In this document: positions 48,257 through 58,874 of the stretch, piece by piece
Position numbering within the stretch: the stretch's first letter is position 1
Layout of the letters: each line of letters starts with the position of its first letter
From: Chlorella sorokiniana
Lineage: Eukaryota; Chlorophyta; Trebouxiophyceae; Chlorellales; Chlorellaceae
DNA length: 64,000 nucleotides
Assembly: GCA_025917655.1 (NCBI GenBank)
Contig: CP084619.1
Location: forward strand, 1,178,001 to 1,242,000
Reading direction: 5' to 3'
Notes under the pieces: model-generated
What the model was told of the DNA's origin: nothing
The model's database searches: none
What the model saw: the letters and a program-made list of their open reading frames with translations, nothing else
Program-made: the position numbers and the translations under genes

Positions 48257-49278
48257 CGCTGCCCACTGTGCGGGAGCAGCGACCCTTCTGCTATTTGCAG
48301 CACTGCACACTGAGAACTGCAATTACAACACTGGCACCAAGCATCCTGCAAAACCAGTTTGGCATCCAGCCGGCCGTTGACAGCTCCTGTCCAGCCCAGC
48401 CAGGCTCCCTCCCAACTGGCGTGCCGTTGTGACCGAAGCAGCAGCCTTCCCCCAGTCCCCACGCCACCTACACACCTGCCACACAGGGCTGACACTTGCA
48501 CACAGCAGCAGGGGTTGTTACCATGCAGGGGTACAGGGAGGGCGGCGCTGCTTCCGGCCGAGTATGCACCCGGGCGCAGCAGGCGGTGCCAAACGACCGA
48601 CAGGCGCACGGGGCAACACCTGTTTTGTTGCAAGGCTCCCGCCCTTTGAGTCCTGCCCATGCCAAGCTCCCTCCGCAGCAGCTCCCTGCTGTGTGCAAGC
48701 TCCCGCCTGAGCAACCGCCTGCGCCCCGCTGAGCTCCCGCTGGCGGCGCCGCCGAGAAGCGCCCAAGCGCGCCCAGAGCACGCTCCCGCCAGGCGTGCGC
48801 TCCCCAGCCCTCGCTCAAGGTCCCAGCATCCAGCTGCGAGCCCCTCCACTCCACTCCTTGCCCAGCACACGCCATCCCCGCCCAGTCCAGTTATGATCCA
48901 CAGGATGTGATCCACAGGATGTGACAACAAGGTGTGAGGGTCCGCCGCCGCAGGCGTGGTGGTGGCCGCGGGTCAGCCAGTCCATGTGGGGCGTACACAC
49001 CGCCAGAGTCGAGAAATGCAGCGATGGGGGGGTTCGTGTCCAGCACCAGCAGCCAAGCGCAGCAGCAAGCCCTAGGGGCTCCCTGGCTCCAGGCTGCACG
49101 CTGCCGGGGGATGGAGCACATCAAGCAGAGCACAAACGCAGGCAAGGTGGGATGCATGCAGGGGATTGGTTGATAGCAGCACGAGTGCCGATGGCAGGCA
49201 GGGAGCTTCGAAGAGTTCACATCATCATGAGGACTCGTGCCGTCCCGCAGCGCTGGCTGCTCCTTCGCGGCCAGGCTG
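48257..49278. other. Intergenic region between convergent FEY-like and SR genes
   Basis: One kilobase of 3' flanks. A 14-bp unit, TGATCCACAGGATG, occurs twice in direct tandem at about 48893-48920. A minus-strand TGTAA lies at 48323-48327, far from the SR stop. No domain in either strand's open frames. Confidence 0.4.
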
Positions 49279-51627
49279 TCAGTCGTCGGCGGGGCGGGGG
49301 GAGGCCTCCTTGGCGGGGCTGCGTGACCGCGACTTGGACCGCCCGCGGTCGCTGCGCACTGGGCTGCGGGAGCGGCTGTCGCTGCGGGCGGGGCTCCTGG
49401 AGCGGGAGCGGGAACGGTCGTCGGAGCGGCGGGGGAGCGGGAGCGGGAGCGGTCATCCGAGCGACGGGGGAGCGGGAGCGGGAGCGGCGCGGAGAGCGAC
49501 TGTAGGAGCGTGCCCTGCAAACACAGACGGTCGCAAGAAAGGTGAGAACAGCATAGGGGAGGCATGGAACAGCAACACGGTTTAACACACGGTGTGCTCA
49601 CAGCACAGCGATGCCCACCTGCCACGGCTGCGGCTGCGGCTGCGGCTGCGGCCGCGGCCACCGTAGCCACCACCGCCCCCACCATAGCCGCCGCCGCCGC
49701 CGCCGTAGCCACCACCACCATAGCCACCGCCGCCGCCTGTAAGACACCCGAAGGGCAGCAAATGTGAGTCAGCTTGGACGTTTGCATGCTGCAAGCCCAG
49801 CCATGGGACCCTCCGTGGGAGGCCCAGAACCCATGCTCGCGCAGCACCAGCGCAAAGGCAGCAGATGGAGCAGGCCGGCAGGCTCCCCATCCCCCAGGCT
49901 CACTGGGGCCGCGGAAGTCGCGGTCCTCGACCAGGCGCACGTACGCGCGGTCAAACGGGTTGCGGAACTCTGTGTCGTCCAGCTTCCTGCGCCGAGAGAA
50001 GCCAGGCAAGCCGGGAAGCGGGGCGGCGTGAGCAGGGCGAGGCAAATGAGTTCACCGGCCTTACGGGCCACAAACGGTTGGCTCGTGGAGGCAGGCAGCT
50101 GCGGCAGGAGCGGGCGTCGTCCCCGCCCCTCACCTGATGCAGCGGTCCATGTCGTCGCCTGTCTCAAACTCGACCACGCCCGTCACGCCGTCGCGATCGC
50201 GGAACACGTTGGTGTAGGCGGGCTTGCAGACCTGGCGGATGAAGTCCTGCAGCCATGAGGGGTTGAAAGGAGAAAGTGGTGGTGGTGGGGGGTGCAGCCG
50301 CGCGTATTGATTTAATTGGCAACAGGACGGCTGGCATCATGCCATAAATTGGTGAGACCCTGGTTGAGGTTGCATGCCGCAGGCAGCACGGCGACCATGC
50401 ACAAGGCCGCCGTAAGAGCGAGAGTCCCCCGGCTGCACCGCTGCCAGAGCCTCCTCAATCTGCCCAGCAGTGCACCTTGAGGTCCTGCCAGGAAGCCGAC
50501 ATGGGCAGGTTCTTCACCAAGATGCGGAAGCCGGTGTGGCGGGGGCGGAAGCCAGGGGCGGCGCGCCGCCAAAACCGCCGCGGGGCCGCCACCACCGCCA
50601 AAACCGCCGCCGCCGCCGCCGCCGCGCCCGCGCCCTTGGCCAGCTCCACACGCAGGCGGCTGCCGTAGAAGTCGTAGCCGTCGCGGCCGCGCACAGCGTC
50701 CTCGGCGTCCCTGCAAGCGCGTGAACGGCGCGAGACAACAGGTGGGTGTGCTGGCGGATTGCAGCAGGGACACGCAGGCCGGATGGTGGACGTGCGCAGG
50801 GTGCTCCAGTGCCTGTCCAGGCCATGCCAGCCATGCAACCCTTGGGGGGCGGAGGGGGGGGCTTCTCACCGAGGGTCCCTGCAGCAGTGGGGACAGCGGA
50901 CATGTTCATCACATGATGATGCTGATGCTGCACCTGAACAGAATGTTGAGACCTCGGGAAGCTACTGACTGCCACGTTCAAGCCCGTAAAGGGGTTAACC
51001 GTTGACGGTCACACCAGCAACGCACCCGAACTCAACGAAGGCAAACGCCGGGGACGCACAGGCGCCTTCATGTCAATGGACAGCACCTTGCCATACTGCA
51101 GAGAATGAAGAGTTGTGAAGGGTAAGTGGACGAAATTATCATACACACGTGCAAATGAGCACCCCGTGCCAAGATAATAATGAAGCCAGGCACCAGGCAG
51201 CTTGGGCGGAGCTTACCTTGCTGAACAGGTCCTCGATTTCCCGCTCACGAATGTCATCAGGCAGATTGCGTGCACCAGGAAGTTGGGGAAGACAAGGAGA
51301 GGCATCAGGGGCAGCAAGAAGCCTGCTTGGAGAAGGCTGAGGGCAGCTCAAACCAGCATTGACAACCCTCTTGCGATGTGGCGGTGCCCGACACCGCCTC
51401 GGCCAGGTTACGCAGTGGCAGCTTGCGCTGCCCTCGTGGCCCCCACAAATTCGGCTGTGAACTGCTGCCCAGGATATCCTGAAGCGTGCACGGCGAGCTG
51501 ATCGGGCGGGCTGCCGACAACTCTGATGGGGACACGCCGCGCCCCTCCACCGGCAGCAGCGACACAGCACGCTGCGCAACTTATCTACGTATACGAGGCA
51601 GCCGCGCTCGGCCGCACTGCGCGACAT
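49279..51627 (-). CDS. SR splicing factor of SRSF1/SR30 type (two RRMs plus RS domain)
   Basis: SR proteins bind exonic enhancers and recruit the spliceosome. From ATG 51627 the first RRM reads MSRSAAERGCLVYV, then, across an AT-AC intron, GNLPDDIREREIEDLFSK, YGKVLSIDMKAPVRP, FVEF, DAEDAVRGRDGYDFYGSRLR. A Gly-rich hinge (about 50560-50640) leads to the second RRM: GFRILVKNLPMSASWQDLK with the SWQDLK signature, GVTGVVEFETGDDMDRCIRK and LDDTEFRNPFDRAYVRLV. A GY-rich block (GGGGYGGGGGGYGG, about 49660-49740) and an RS domain (RSRSRSRSRGR, SYSRSPRRSRSRSP, then repeated SDDRSRSRS) end at 49279. Continuous reading of the RS domain needs one more base in each of two G5 runs (49431-49435, 49466-49470); RRM1 needs one in the G4 run 51050-51053. 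Divergent from the ANTH gene. Confidence 0.92.
51270..51584 (-). other. AT-AC intron in the SR-protein RRM1
   Basis: Exon 1 ends CTCGTATACGTAG at 51585; the intron begins ATAAGT and ends GGTGCAC, and exon 2 begins GCAATCTGCCTG at 51269. Splicing joins G to GC as glycine and yields LVYVGNLPDDIRERE, the conserved RRM1 start. There is no AG dinucleotide just before exon 2. A possible branch site TTCCCCAAC lies about a dozen bases before the acceptor. Confidence 0.78.
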
Positions 51628-51877
51628 GCTGGCCTCTGGAGTGATGGGCCGTGTGAAAGAAGAGCACTGGAAGACGCGGCGCTCGCAAGCAAGGACCAAG
51701 GCTCGTTGCTGCAATCAGAGTGCTGGCTGATGGGAGGGGCGTGAAGGCAAATGGCCCTGTGCTGTGTGCGTGCTGACCTCGGCCCGTGAGCTGCTCATGT
51801 ACCCCTGCCGAGCTTCACATCGGGCTTGCCCACATTGGTAGGGGTTCAGGGAGGTACACGGGACAGGAGCCGCTCAT
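51628..51877. promoter_or_regulatory. Divergent promoter between the SR and ANTH genes
   Basis: 250 bases between two starts on opposite strands. No motif identified. Confidence 0.45.
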
Positions 51878-54800
51878 ATGGGGGACCGCCCAAAGACAAG
51901 CCAGGCCGGCTCACTGGCAGCGACTTTCAGTGAAAAGCTGAAAGTTGCGGAGGCCAAGACCTTCAGTGGCGACCATAAGGTTAGGCCAGGGGTCGGGGTG
52001 TCGGCCAACGGGAGCTCACCTCGCCGACGCTGGGGCGGGGCATCCATGCTGCCCGTCGCTCCCAGACGACAGCCGTAATCCTGCCGAGTCTGGCTGCATT
52101 GTACATGCAGGAGATCAATATCGCCATCATCAAGGCAACCACTAACCAGTTCCATGTGATCCCCAAAGAGAAGCACGTGCGGAGTGAGTGTGCGCTTGTC
52201 CTCACAACGCCTTGTTTCAAGCTTCCAAGTGCTCTGCCCGAACTCTTGCCATTCTTTCCCCCGCCGCTGATCGTGCAGCACTCAAGCTGGCAGTGCATGG
52301 CAGCCGGCCGCGGCGGGAAGTGCAGCACATTGTCGGGGAGCTGCATCGGCGGCTGGTGGAAAGCACCGACTGGCTGGTGGGTGCTTTGCACAAGCATCCA
52401 TGCTGGAATCTCTGCTCAAGCTGCCCTGCTGCAGCACTTGCTTGCCAGCTTAGGGGATCTGGCCTGAAAAGGGGCAGCAGTGCTGGCCATAGGCAAGTTG
52501 GCTGCGCAAGCTTCATTCAACCTGGCCATGCCGTCCATGCCCTACAGACGGCGCTCAAAACGCTCACAACCCTGCATCGCCTGATGCGAGAGACCGAGCC
52601 GGCTTTCGTGGATGAACTGCTGCGGTACAAGTGAGTGACCCTAGGTGCTATCGTCGCTGGCAGGACATGCGGCTGGCAAGGCGGCTTGCCCGCATTGTGT
52701 ACACCGATTGCCAGCTGCCTGCCCGCTGGCTGCCCGGCTCACGGCCCCCTTACAGCCACGCTCACGCTGCCACCTGGGCCCACGCAGCGAGGCCCTGGCG
52801 CATGCGGGCGCGGCGGCGCCGGCGGCATGCAGGCTGCCCCCGCGCGCCTGTTTTCCACCCAGAACTTTGTGGACCGCATGCGTGGGGAGGGGCGGTTTGA
52901 CTTCAGCGAGTGGGTGCGCGCGTACGGCCAGTACCTGGATGCGCAGGTGGGCCTGGACCTCGGGCCTGGCTGGGTGTGAAGATTTTTTTGCGTGGTTCTT
53001 GAACTGCTGTGGGATGCAAGGGGGAAGGTCTGGGGCTGTCTGCCTGACTCGACTCGGATAGAGGGGGTGTGAGGCGCGCCTTGCAGTTGCGGCTATGATT
53101 CCACCCACCCCACCTGCCTGCCCCGCCCACGCAGCTGTCGGTGTGGGGCGCCATCCGCTGGTACGTGGAGCAGGAGCAGCCCGGCGCGGAGTCGCGCATG
53201 CGCAAGCTGCCGCCCGCGACCTGCTCTTCCAGCTGCCGCACCTGCAGCGCCTGCAGCGCCGCCTGCTGGACTGCGTGCCGCGCGGCGCTGCCATGCACGA
53301 CCCAGTGGTGCTGGTGAGGCGGCTGCGCCCTGGCTGCCCACGTCTGTAGGTTGGCTGGTGGCTTAGGGTGGGGTGGGGTGGGGCATAGCGATGTCCTGCC
53401 TGGCTGCGCCTCACTCGTCCGCCACTGCTGCGCCCCCGACGTGTGGCTCCAGTTCTCGCTGTCTCTGGTGGTCAAGGAGAGCTTCAAGGTGTACAAGGCG
53501 GTGAGCGAGGGCATCATCAACCTGGCCGACGCGTTCTTCGAGATGGAGGCGCACGATGCGGGTGGGCGCCGCAGCGCGCACCTGCTCGGCTGGATGCTGG
53601 GACACGTGTCGTGTTCTCCGCAGCCGGCTGGAGGGCTGGGTGCCAGCGCTGCCCTGCAGCACCGACAGGCTGTCTCGCAAAGAGGATGAACGCCTGGATG
53701 AGCCGCCTGTCCTGCCCTTTGCTCTGCCTCTGTGTCCAGCCCGCGGCCTGGAGTACTACAAGGAGGGCATGGCCGCCAGCGAGGCGCTCTCCGGCTACTA
53801 CGCCACCATTGAGCAGCTGGAGGAGGTGGGTTGCGCGGTGGTGTGGCGGTGCAGCGCAGCGCGGCAGCCGCTCGGTGGACACGCACGGGGCCCGGCTGGC
53901 CCTTTCGCACCCGTTTCTCTGAAGGGCATCTCAAGCCGCTCCTGCACCGTGCCGCGCCTGCCCCTGTGCGCCATTTACTCTGGGCAACCCTCCGCACCGC
54001 CCCCCACTGCGCAGATCAAGCGCACGATGCAGCTGCCCAAGCTGAGCGCCCCGCCCGCCGACTTCCTGCGCTCCATGGAGGCGTACCTGGAGGAGGCGCG
54101 CGCGCGCTGCCGGCAGAAGGGGAGGCACCCGCGCCCGCCAAGGCACGCCGCGGGCACGGGGTGCTTGCCGCGTGTGGTACTGGCGGGCAGCCTGCGGCCG
54201 AGCTGAGCAGGGAAGGGTCGCGGGGCTGAGGTCCCGCGCTGCCTGCGCCTCACATCCCTCCACGCCTGGCCACCCCTGCAGAAGGGAGTGCCGCTGCGCA
54301 AGGGCAGGCTGCTGAGCAGCAAGTCCAGCGGGTCGGTCGCGTCGGCGCAGGTGTCGGCCTCCGCGTCCCGCGACCCGGGCATGGTGCTGCCTGTGCCTGC
54401 GCCTTCCACCCATTCCGCCGGCCAGTCTGGAGGCCAGGAGGTCACCAGCCCTGCCAGGACCTCGTCCACCGTAAGCACCGCAGCAGCAGGGGCTGCAGCG
54501 CTGGTGGACGGTGCGAAGCAGGACCTGCTGGGCGATGATGGCGGCAGCCAGCCTGCCAGCGCAACGGCTGCAGCCGCCCAGAAGCCGGCACCCTCCCCGC
54601 TCGACCTGCTGAGCGGCCTGGACTTCAGCTTTGAAGCGCCGGCTGCCCCGCTGCCCAGGGCAACGTCAGCCGGGCCCGCGCCTGCCGCCACCACCAACCC
54701 CTTTGCTGACCTCCATCCGGCGCCAGCCCCCGCGCCCCAGCCCAACAGATCGGCCAATCCGTTTGGTGACCCCCTGCCCAGCCCTGCGCCAGCTGGCCCT

Positions 54801-55301
54801 CCTGCAGGCAGCTGGAAGCCGCAGCAGGCGGCTGTGCAGCAGCCAGCGTGGGGATGCCGTCGCCCCAGCAGGCCCCGGTGCACTCGCAGCAGTCGTTTGG
54901 GCCGTCGCTGGCCTCGCCTGCCGCGGCCGCCCCCGCTGTGGTCAGCGACGACCCCTTCGCCGGCTTTGGCGTCCCGTCCCCTGCGGCGCCCAGCTCTGGG
55001 GGCTACTGGGCGCCGGCGCCCGCGCCCGCGCCTGCGCAGTACGGTGCAGGTGGGCCGGAGCCGCCCAGCTGGCAGCTCACATGCTGCACAAGGAGGTTTG
55101 CCCTGCCTGGGATTGACCCACCCACACCGCGCTGTGAATGCAGTGCCGCGTTTTGGTGGGGCTGGCGACGAGCTGTCCAAGGCGGCGCTGAACGACCCAT
55201 TCGCTGCGCTGACGGGCCTGCCGAGCAAGGGCAGCCCGGCTGCTGCAGGTGTGCCCTGCTGCCACTATCACAAGCGTGCTTGTGTGCCTCAGGTCAACTG
55301 A
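51878..55301 (+). CDS. AP180/CALM-type clathrin assembly protein (ANTH domain)
   Basis: ANTH proteins bind PI(4,5)P2 and recruit clathrin during endocytosis. The start at 51878 reads MGDRPKTSQAGSLAATFSEK. The lipid-binding motif is clear: INIAIIKATTNQFHVIPKEK with HVR. Next are LKTLTTLHRLMRETEPAFVD, FDFSEWVRAYGQYLDAQ, SVWGAIRWYVEQEQPG, LLFQLPHLQRLQRRLLDCVP, FSLSLVVKESFKVYKAVSEG, IINLADAFFEMEAHDA, LEYYKEGMAASEALSGYYAT and MQLPKLSAPPADFLRSMEAY, the full ANTH pattern. The disordered C-terminal half carries a clathrin-box-like SPLDLLSGLDFSF and NPF/DPF motifs (TTNPFADL, SANPFGDP, SDDPFAGFG, LNDPFAALTG) for EH-domain and AP-2 partners. Stop at 55299-55301, perhaps after a last small intron. About ten exons; one frame slip near 54845. 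Confidence 0.9.
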
Positions 55302-55443
55302 CAGTGCTGGTACGTGCTTGTACGGTGCAGGCAGCAAGCCGTCTCCGCCGAGGATGGGTCTGTACTGACGGTGCACCTGGCCTGGGGCATTTTGCGATCC
55401 AGTTGATCGTGTACCTGTTGTTCGTGTGCCCTGTGTCGTCCCG

Positions 55444-55448
55444 TGTAA
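55444..55448 (+). terminator. TGTAA poly(A) signal of the ANTH gene
   Basis: TGTAA, 143 bases after the ANTH stop. Confidence 0.5.
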
Positions 55449-55456
55449 GCCATACT

Positions 55457-55461
55457 TTACA
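55457..55461 (-). terminator. TGTAA poly(A) signal of the RPGRIP1-like gene
   Basis: TGTAA on the minus strand, 146 bases after the RPGRIP1-like stop and only 8 bases beyond the opposing TGTAA of the ANTH gene. Confidence 0.5.
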
Positions 55462-55606
55462 AACATAACCTTGCATACGTTTTCCAACTGGCTGCACAGC
55501 CACCAGGCCAGGGTGCGTCATTGGGGTGTCTCGTTGCTATGCAAGGGCGAGGCCACGGCCAGGCTGTAGTGCAGACTGCCGCAGGGCACCCCGCCCTGCT
55601 TGCTTT

Positions 55607-57921
55607 TCAGGACGGCTCGTGCCTCATGTCTTCCTGCAGGAGACACACTCCAGTTTCCAAGGTTTGACCAGCATCAACTGCCATGGGTTGCTGCATGATG
55701 GCTCCCTGTAGCTCACCCGTCCCATCCAGCAGGCTCGCCAGGGGCAATGCAGCACTGGCGACGGTCGCGTACTGCACATCTGTTCCGTGGCTGCAGGTGT
55801 GCAGCTCCACTTGGACTGCAGGATGCAGCAAAACCCCTGTGAGCTGGTGCTGGCAAGAGAACCTGAGTGGCTCATGCAGGGCACTCACTGCTGCCGGTCC
55901 TCAAGTGCGCCAGCAGCGCGGGAGTAGCGGAAACGACGTATCGAATGGTGGTGTCAAAGAGCGGGGAAAGGCCTGAGGTGGTGGACAGGCAGGAGCTGCT
56001 GGTGAGCGGCAATTCAGAAGAGGATCGCCTGCCAGTGCTCGCCCCAGCTGCATGCCCATGCAAAGGCCCTACCCTCTGCCACCGAAGAAAGCTGCGTGCT
56101 GGCATCATAGAAGTCAGCTGTCAGGAAGGTGAGGGGTCGTGACTGGCTGGGCAGCGGGTCAAGTGCCTCGGGCAGGAGCTCAGCGCTGCGCAGATGCAGC
56201 TCCAGGACATTCTGCTGGGGAGGCAGGCGTCCTGCATGTGCCAACAGCAGATTGGCCATCTCAGCGCCCGCAGCTCGGTCACTGAAGAAGCACATGTTAC
56301 CTGACAGCATCGGGCACTGCGACGGCGCCAGGTGGGGCTGCCCTGGTACACGCGGCATGGTCTGCAATGAGCATGTCACGGCTGGCTGACTGCCATCCTC
56401 TTGCTGCCAAACTGGGATTGTTGCCTGCCCTGCTGGCCAGCCAACCTGGGCCCTTGATGCTCCCTCTGGCAGCAGGTGCGGCTGCGTGCACAAACGGGAC
56501 TGCTGCAAACCTGCTCGATGCACTGCGAGCTCTGCCAGCGCCGCATCAAGCTCAATCTGGAGGCGTTGCGCCCTGTGGTCAGCCGCTGCAAGCTCCTGCA
56601 CGACAGCCAGCTGCTGCTCAGAGCCCACACCGCCGCGCTGCAACGATCGCCCAGCTGCCAGTGCATCGAGTTGCTGCTGCGCTCCGCCGCTGCTGCCCTC
56701 GTGCTATCAAGTTCCCGCAGCAGTCGTGTGTTGCTGGCTGTCAGGCTCTCGACTGCGCTCTTGCTCTTGAGGTACTTGAGCCGGAGGAGCTGAACATCAC
56801 AGGCCTCCTCCGCAGCGTTGTGGGAGCCGCCCAGCTTGGCTGCAGCCGTTGCATGGGCAGACCCACTTCCCACAGAGCGTTGCCCCACACCTTCCGCCTG
56901 GTGCAGGCCGTGAACAGTGGCCTGCTGCGCCTGCTGCTCATGCTGCATCTGTTGCTGCTGCTGCCGTAGCTGAGCATGCAGCTGCTGCAGCTGCTGTTGC
57001 TGCTGCTTCACCGTCTCGTGAGCTGCCACCAGCTGCTCTTGCTGCTGCGCGAACAACCTGTCGGCATCGGCACATTCCTCCATCGCGGGACCAGCAGCGA
57101 GGGGGTTGTTTGCTGAGGCGCGCGTCAAGAGCTCGCCTTGTTCTGCAGTGCTGGAGTGCCGGGCAGAGGGCTGCCGCTGGGAAGGCCCTGACACACAACC
57201 GACTGCTGGCTGCGCCCGACAGGCAGGGCTGCCGGCATGCATCCGTAGTCGCCCCACTTGCAGCGCCAGGCGGCGCTGGCTGGAGCCCGTCGCGTCCACG
57301 CGCTTCTTCAGCTCGCCCACCTGTCGCTTGCTGTCTGCTGCCTGACGCTTGCTCCTGCAAGCAGACCCAGACACGTGTCCGGAGTGGACCCTGCACTGCG
57401 CAGGCAATCGGTCTGCATACACACAATGGCAGAGCAGGAGCCCACTCACACAGCCAGCTCGTGCTGCAGCCGGGCCACCTCCTCTCGGCTCGGCTTGCCG
57501 CCAGCTGGCTCTCCGCCTGCAGCAGCGCTGCCGCCGTGCCGCCACGTGCCGAGGGGTCGGAGCGGGTGAGGATCCGCTTGGCAGCCTCCTCGGTGCGCGC
57601 CAGCTGCGCGGCCATCCTGTGCAGGAAATCAGCCAGCCTGTGAGCTTCGCATTCCGCCAGGCTGTGGTGAAGTTTGCGCGCCCTTGTACCCCGTCTCAGC
57701 CTGGCCATCCGATGAGGCACTCACTGTGTCAGCTTTTCCTCTGCTGCCTGCTCACGACGCTTGGCCTGCATCCATTCCTCCCGCATGCGCAAGAAGGCAT
57801 CCTCCTCAACAACATGCCTCATGCCCGATGCAGTGCGGGCGCGATGCCCCGCTGCTGCCGCTGCCGACCTCCGGGCGCTGCTTGGCAAGGAAGCGCGGCT
57901 GCTGTCGCTTCCGGGACCCAT
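55607..57921 (-). CDS. RPGRIP1/RPGRIP1L-like coiled-coil and C2-domain protein
   Basis: RPGRIP1-type proteins sit in the transition zone of cilia. From ATG 57921 the protein is largely coiled coil: EDAFLRMREEWMQAKRREQA, MAAQLARTEEAAKRIL, ADSKRQVGELKKRVDATGSS, DADRLFAQQQEQLVAAHETV, a Gln-rich helix, QLLRLKYLKSKSAVESLTAS and VVQELAAADHRAQRLQIELD. The C-terminus has the pattern of the first RPGRIP1 C2 domain: NVLELHLRSAELLPEALDPL, LTFLTADFYDASTQLSSV, FDTTIRYVVSATPALLAHL, VQVELHTCSHGTDVQYATV, ALPLASLLDGTGELQGAIM and LETGVCLLQEDM, stop at 55607. The protein ends there, without the second C2 or RPGR-binding region of animal homologues. About seven exons. The assignment rests on the C2 pattern plus the coiled-coil context; another C2 protein is possible. 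Confidence 0.72.
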
Positions 57922-58198
57922 GATTTCCCAGGATACTTAATGCTGGGGATGAGTGGCGGGTATGTGCCCCGTGTTTGCAGCTCCAACCACTGTTGACTGA
58001 GATGCTTGGAGTGTCGGGTGGACTCGGGGATGTTGTATGAGGACTTGTCCCATCGGAGGATATCCAGGTCCACATTCTGCCAGAAGCCAAGTCCAGGATT
58101 GAGCACTCAAAAGTGTGCCAAGTCATCCTCAAGCTGGACTTCCACCTGACGCCCTTGCTCATAGCCTGCCCCTGGACCTTCATCGCTTGTTGATTACA
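57922..58198. promoter_or_regulatory. Divergent promoter between the RPGRIP1-like gene and DHAD
   Basis: 277 bases between divergent starts, of ordinary composition. No motif identified. Confidence 0.45.
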
Positions 58199-58842
58199 AT
58201 GCAGATCTCAACCCGCGGCCGGATTGCCCTCTTGGGCGCCCAGCAGCCGCATAGGCCTCGCTGCCAGCGTCTGGCGGCCCAATGCACGGCTGCCCCGGTG
58301 CGCGAGGTGCTGGAGGAGGCCAGTTCGGCCTTTCCTGGCAGGGTGGAGGCCGGGCTGAACAAGTACAGCTCTAACATCACCCAGCCGAAGAGCCAGGGCG
58401 CAAGCCAGGCCATGCTCTATGCTACTGGGCTCCGGGAGGAGGACATGAGCAAGCCACAGGTGTGTGGCACATGATGCTATTGCAGAACGGGCGATGCGGC
58501 GGCTAGCGCGCCATGCATGGTGCTCGGGACCTTGTCCCGGCCTTGCCAGCCATAACCGACTGGCGGGCATTGCCGATCAGCCAATCGCACGAGCAAGCAT
58601 CGCCCGAAACCCTGTGGGTCGCGGTCGCTTGGTGCTACAACCTGTCTGCCGCCGCCGCCCAGCTGCCGGCTCCCTGTGCGGTCATGACAGCCCTGCGCTC
58701 TGGGCTCGCCCGCGCCCCGCAGGTGGGCATCAGCAGCGTGTGGTGGGAGGGCAACCCCTGCAACATGCACCTGAACGACCTCGCGGCGGAGGTGAAGGCG
58801 GGCGTGGAGGAGGCGGGGCTGGTGGGCCTGCGGTTCAACACC

Positions 58843-58874
<32 letters not shown>

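Noticed and set aside
48893-48920. Two-copy 14-bp repeat as a CRISPR or mobile-element end
   Set aside because: Only two copies without spacers, and no transposase or target-site structure nearby.
33957-51053. Frame-broken IFT88, SR and PLC-like genes as pseudogenes
   Set aside because: Breaks fall at short homopolymers, the sequence on both sides is fully conserved, and splice sites are kept. Consensus error explains this better.
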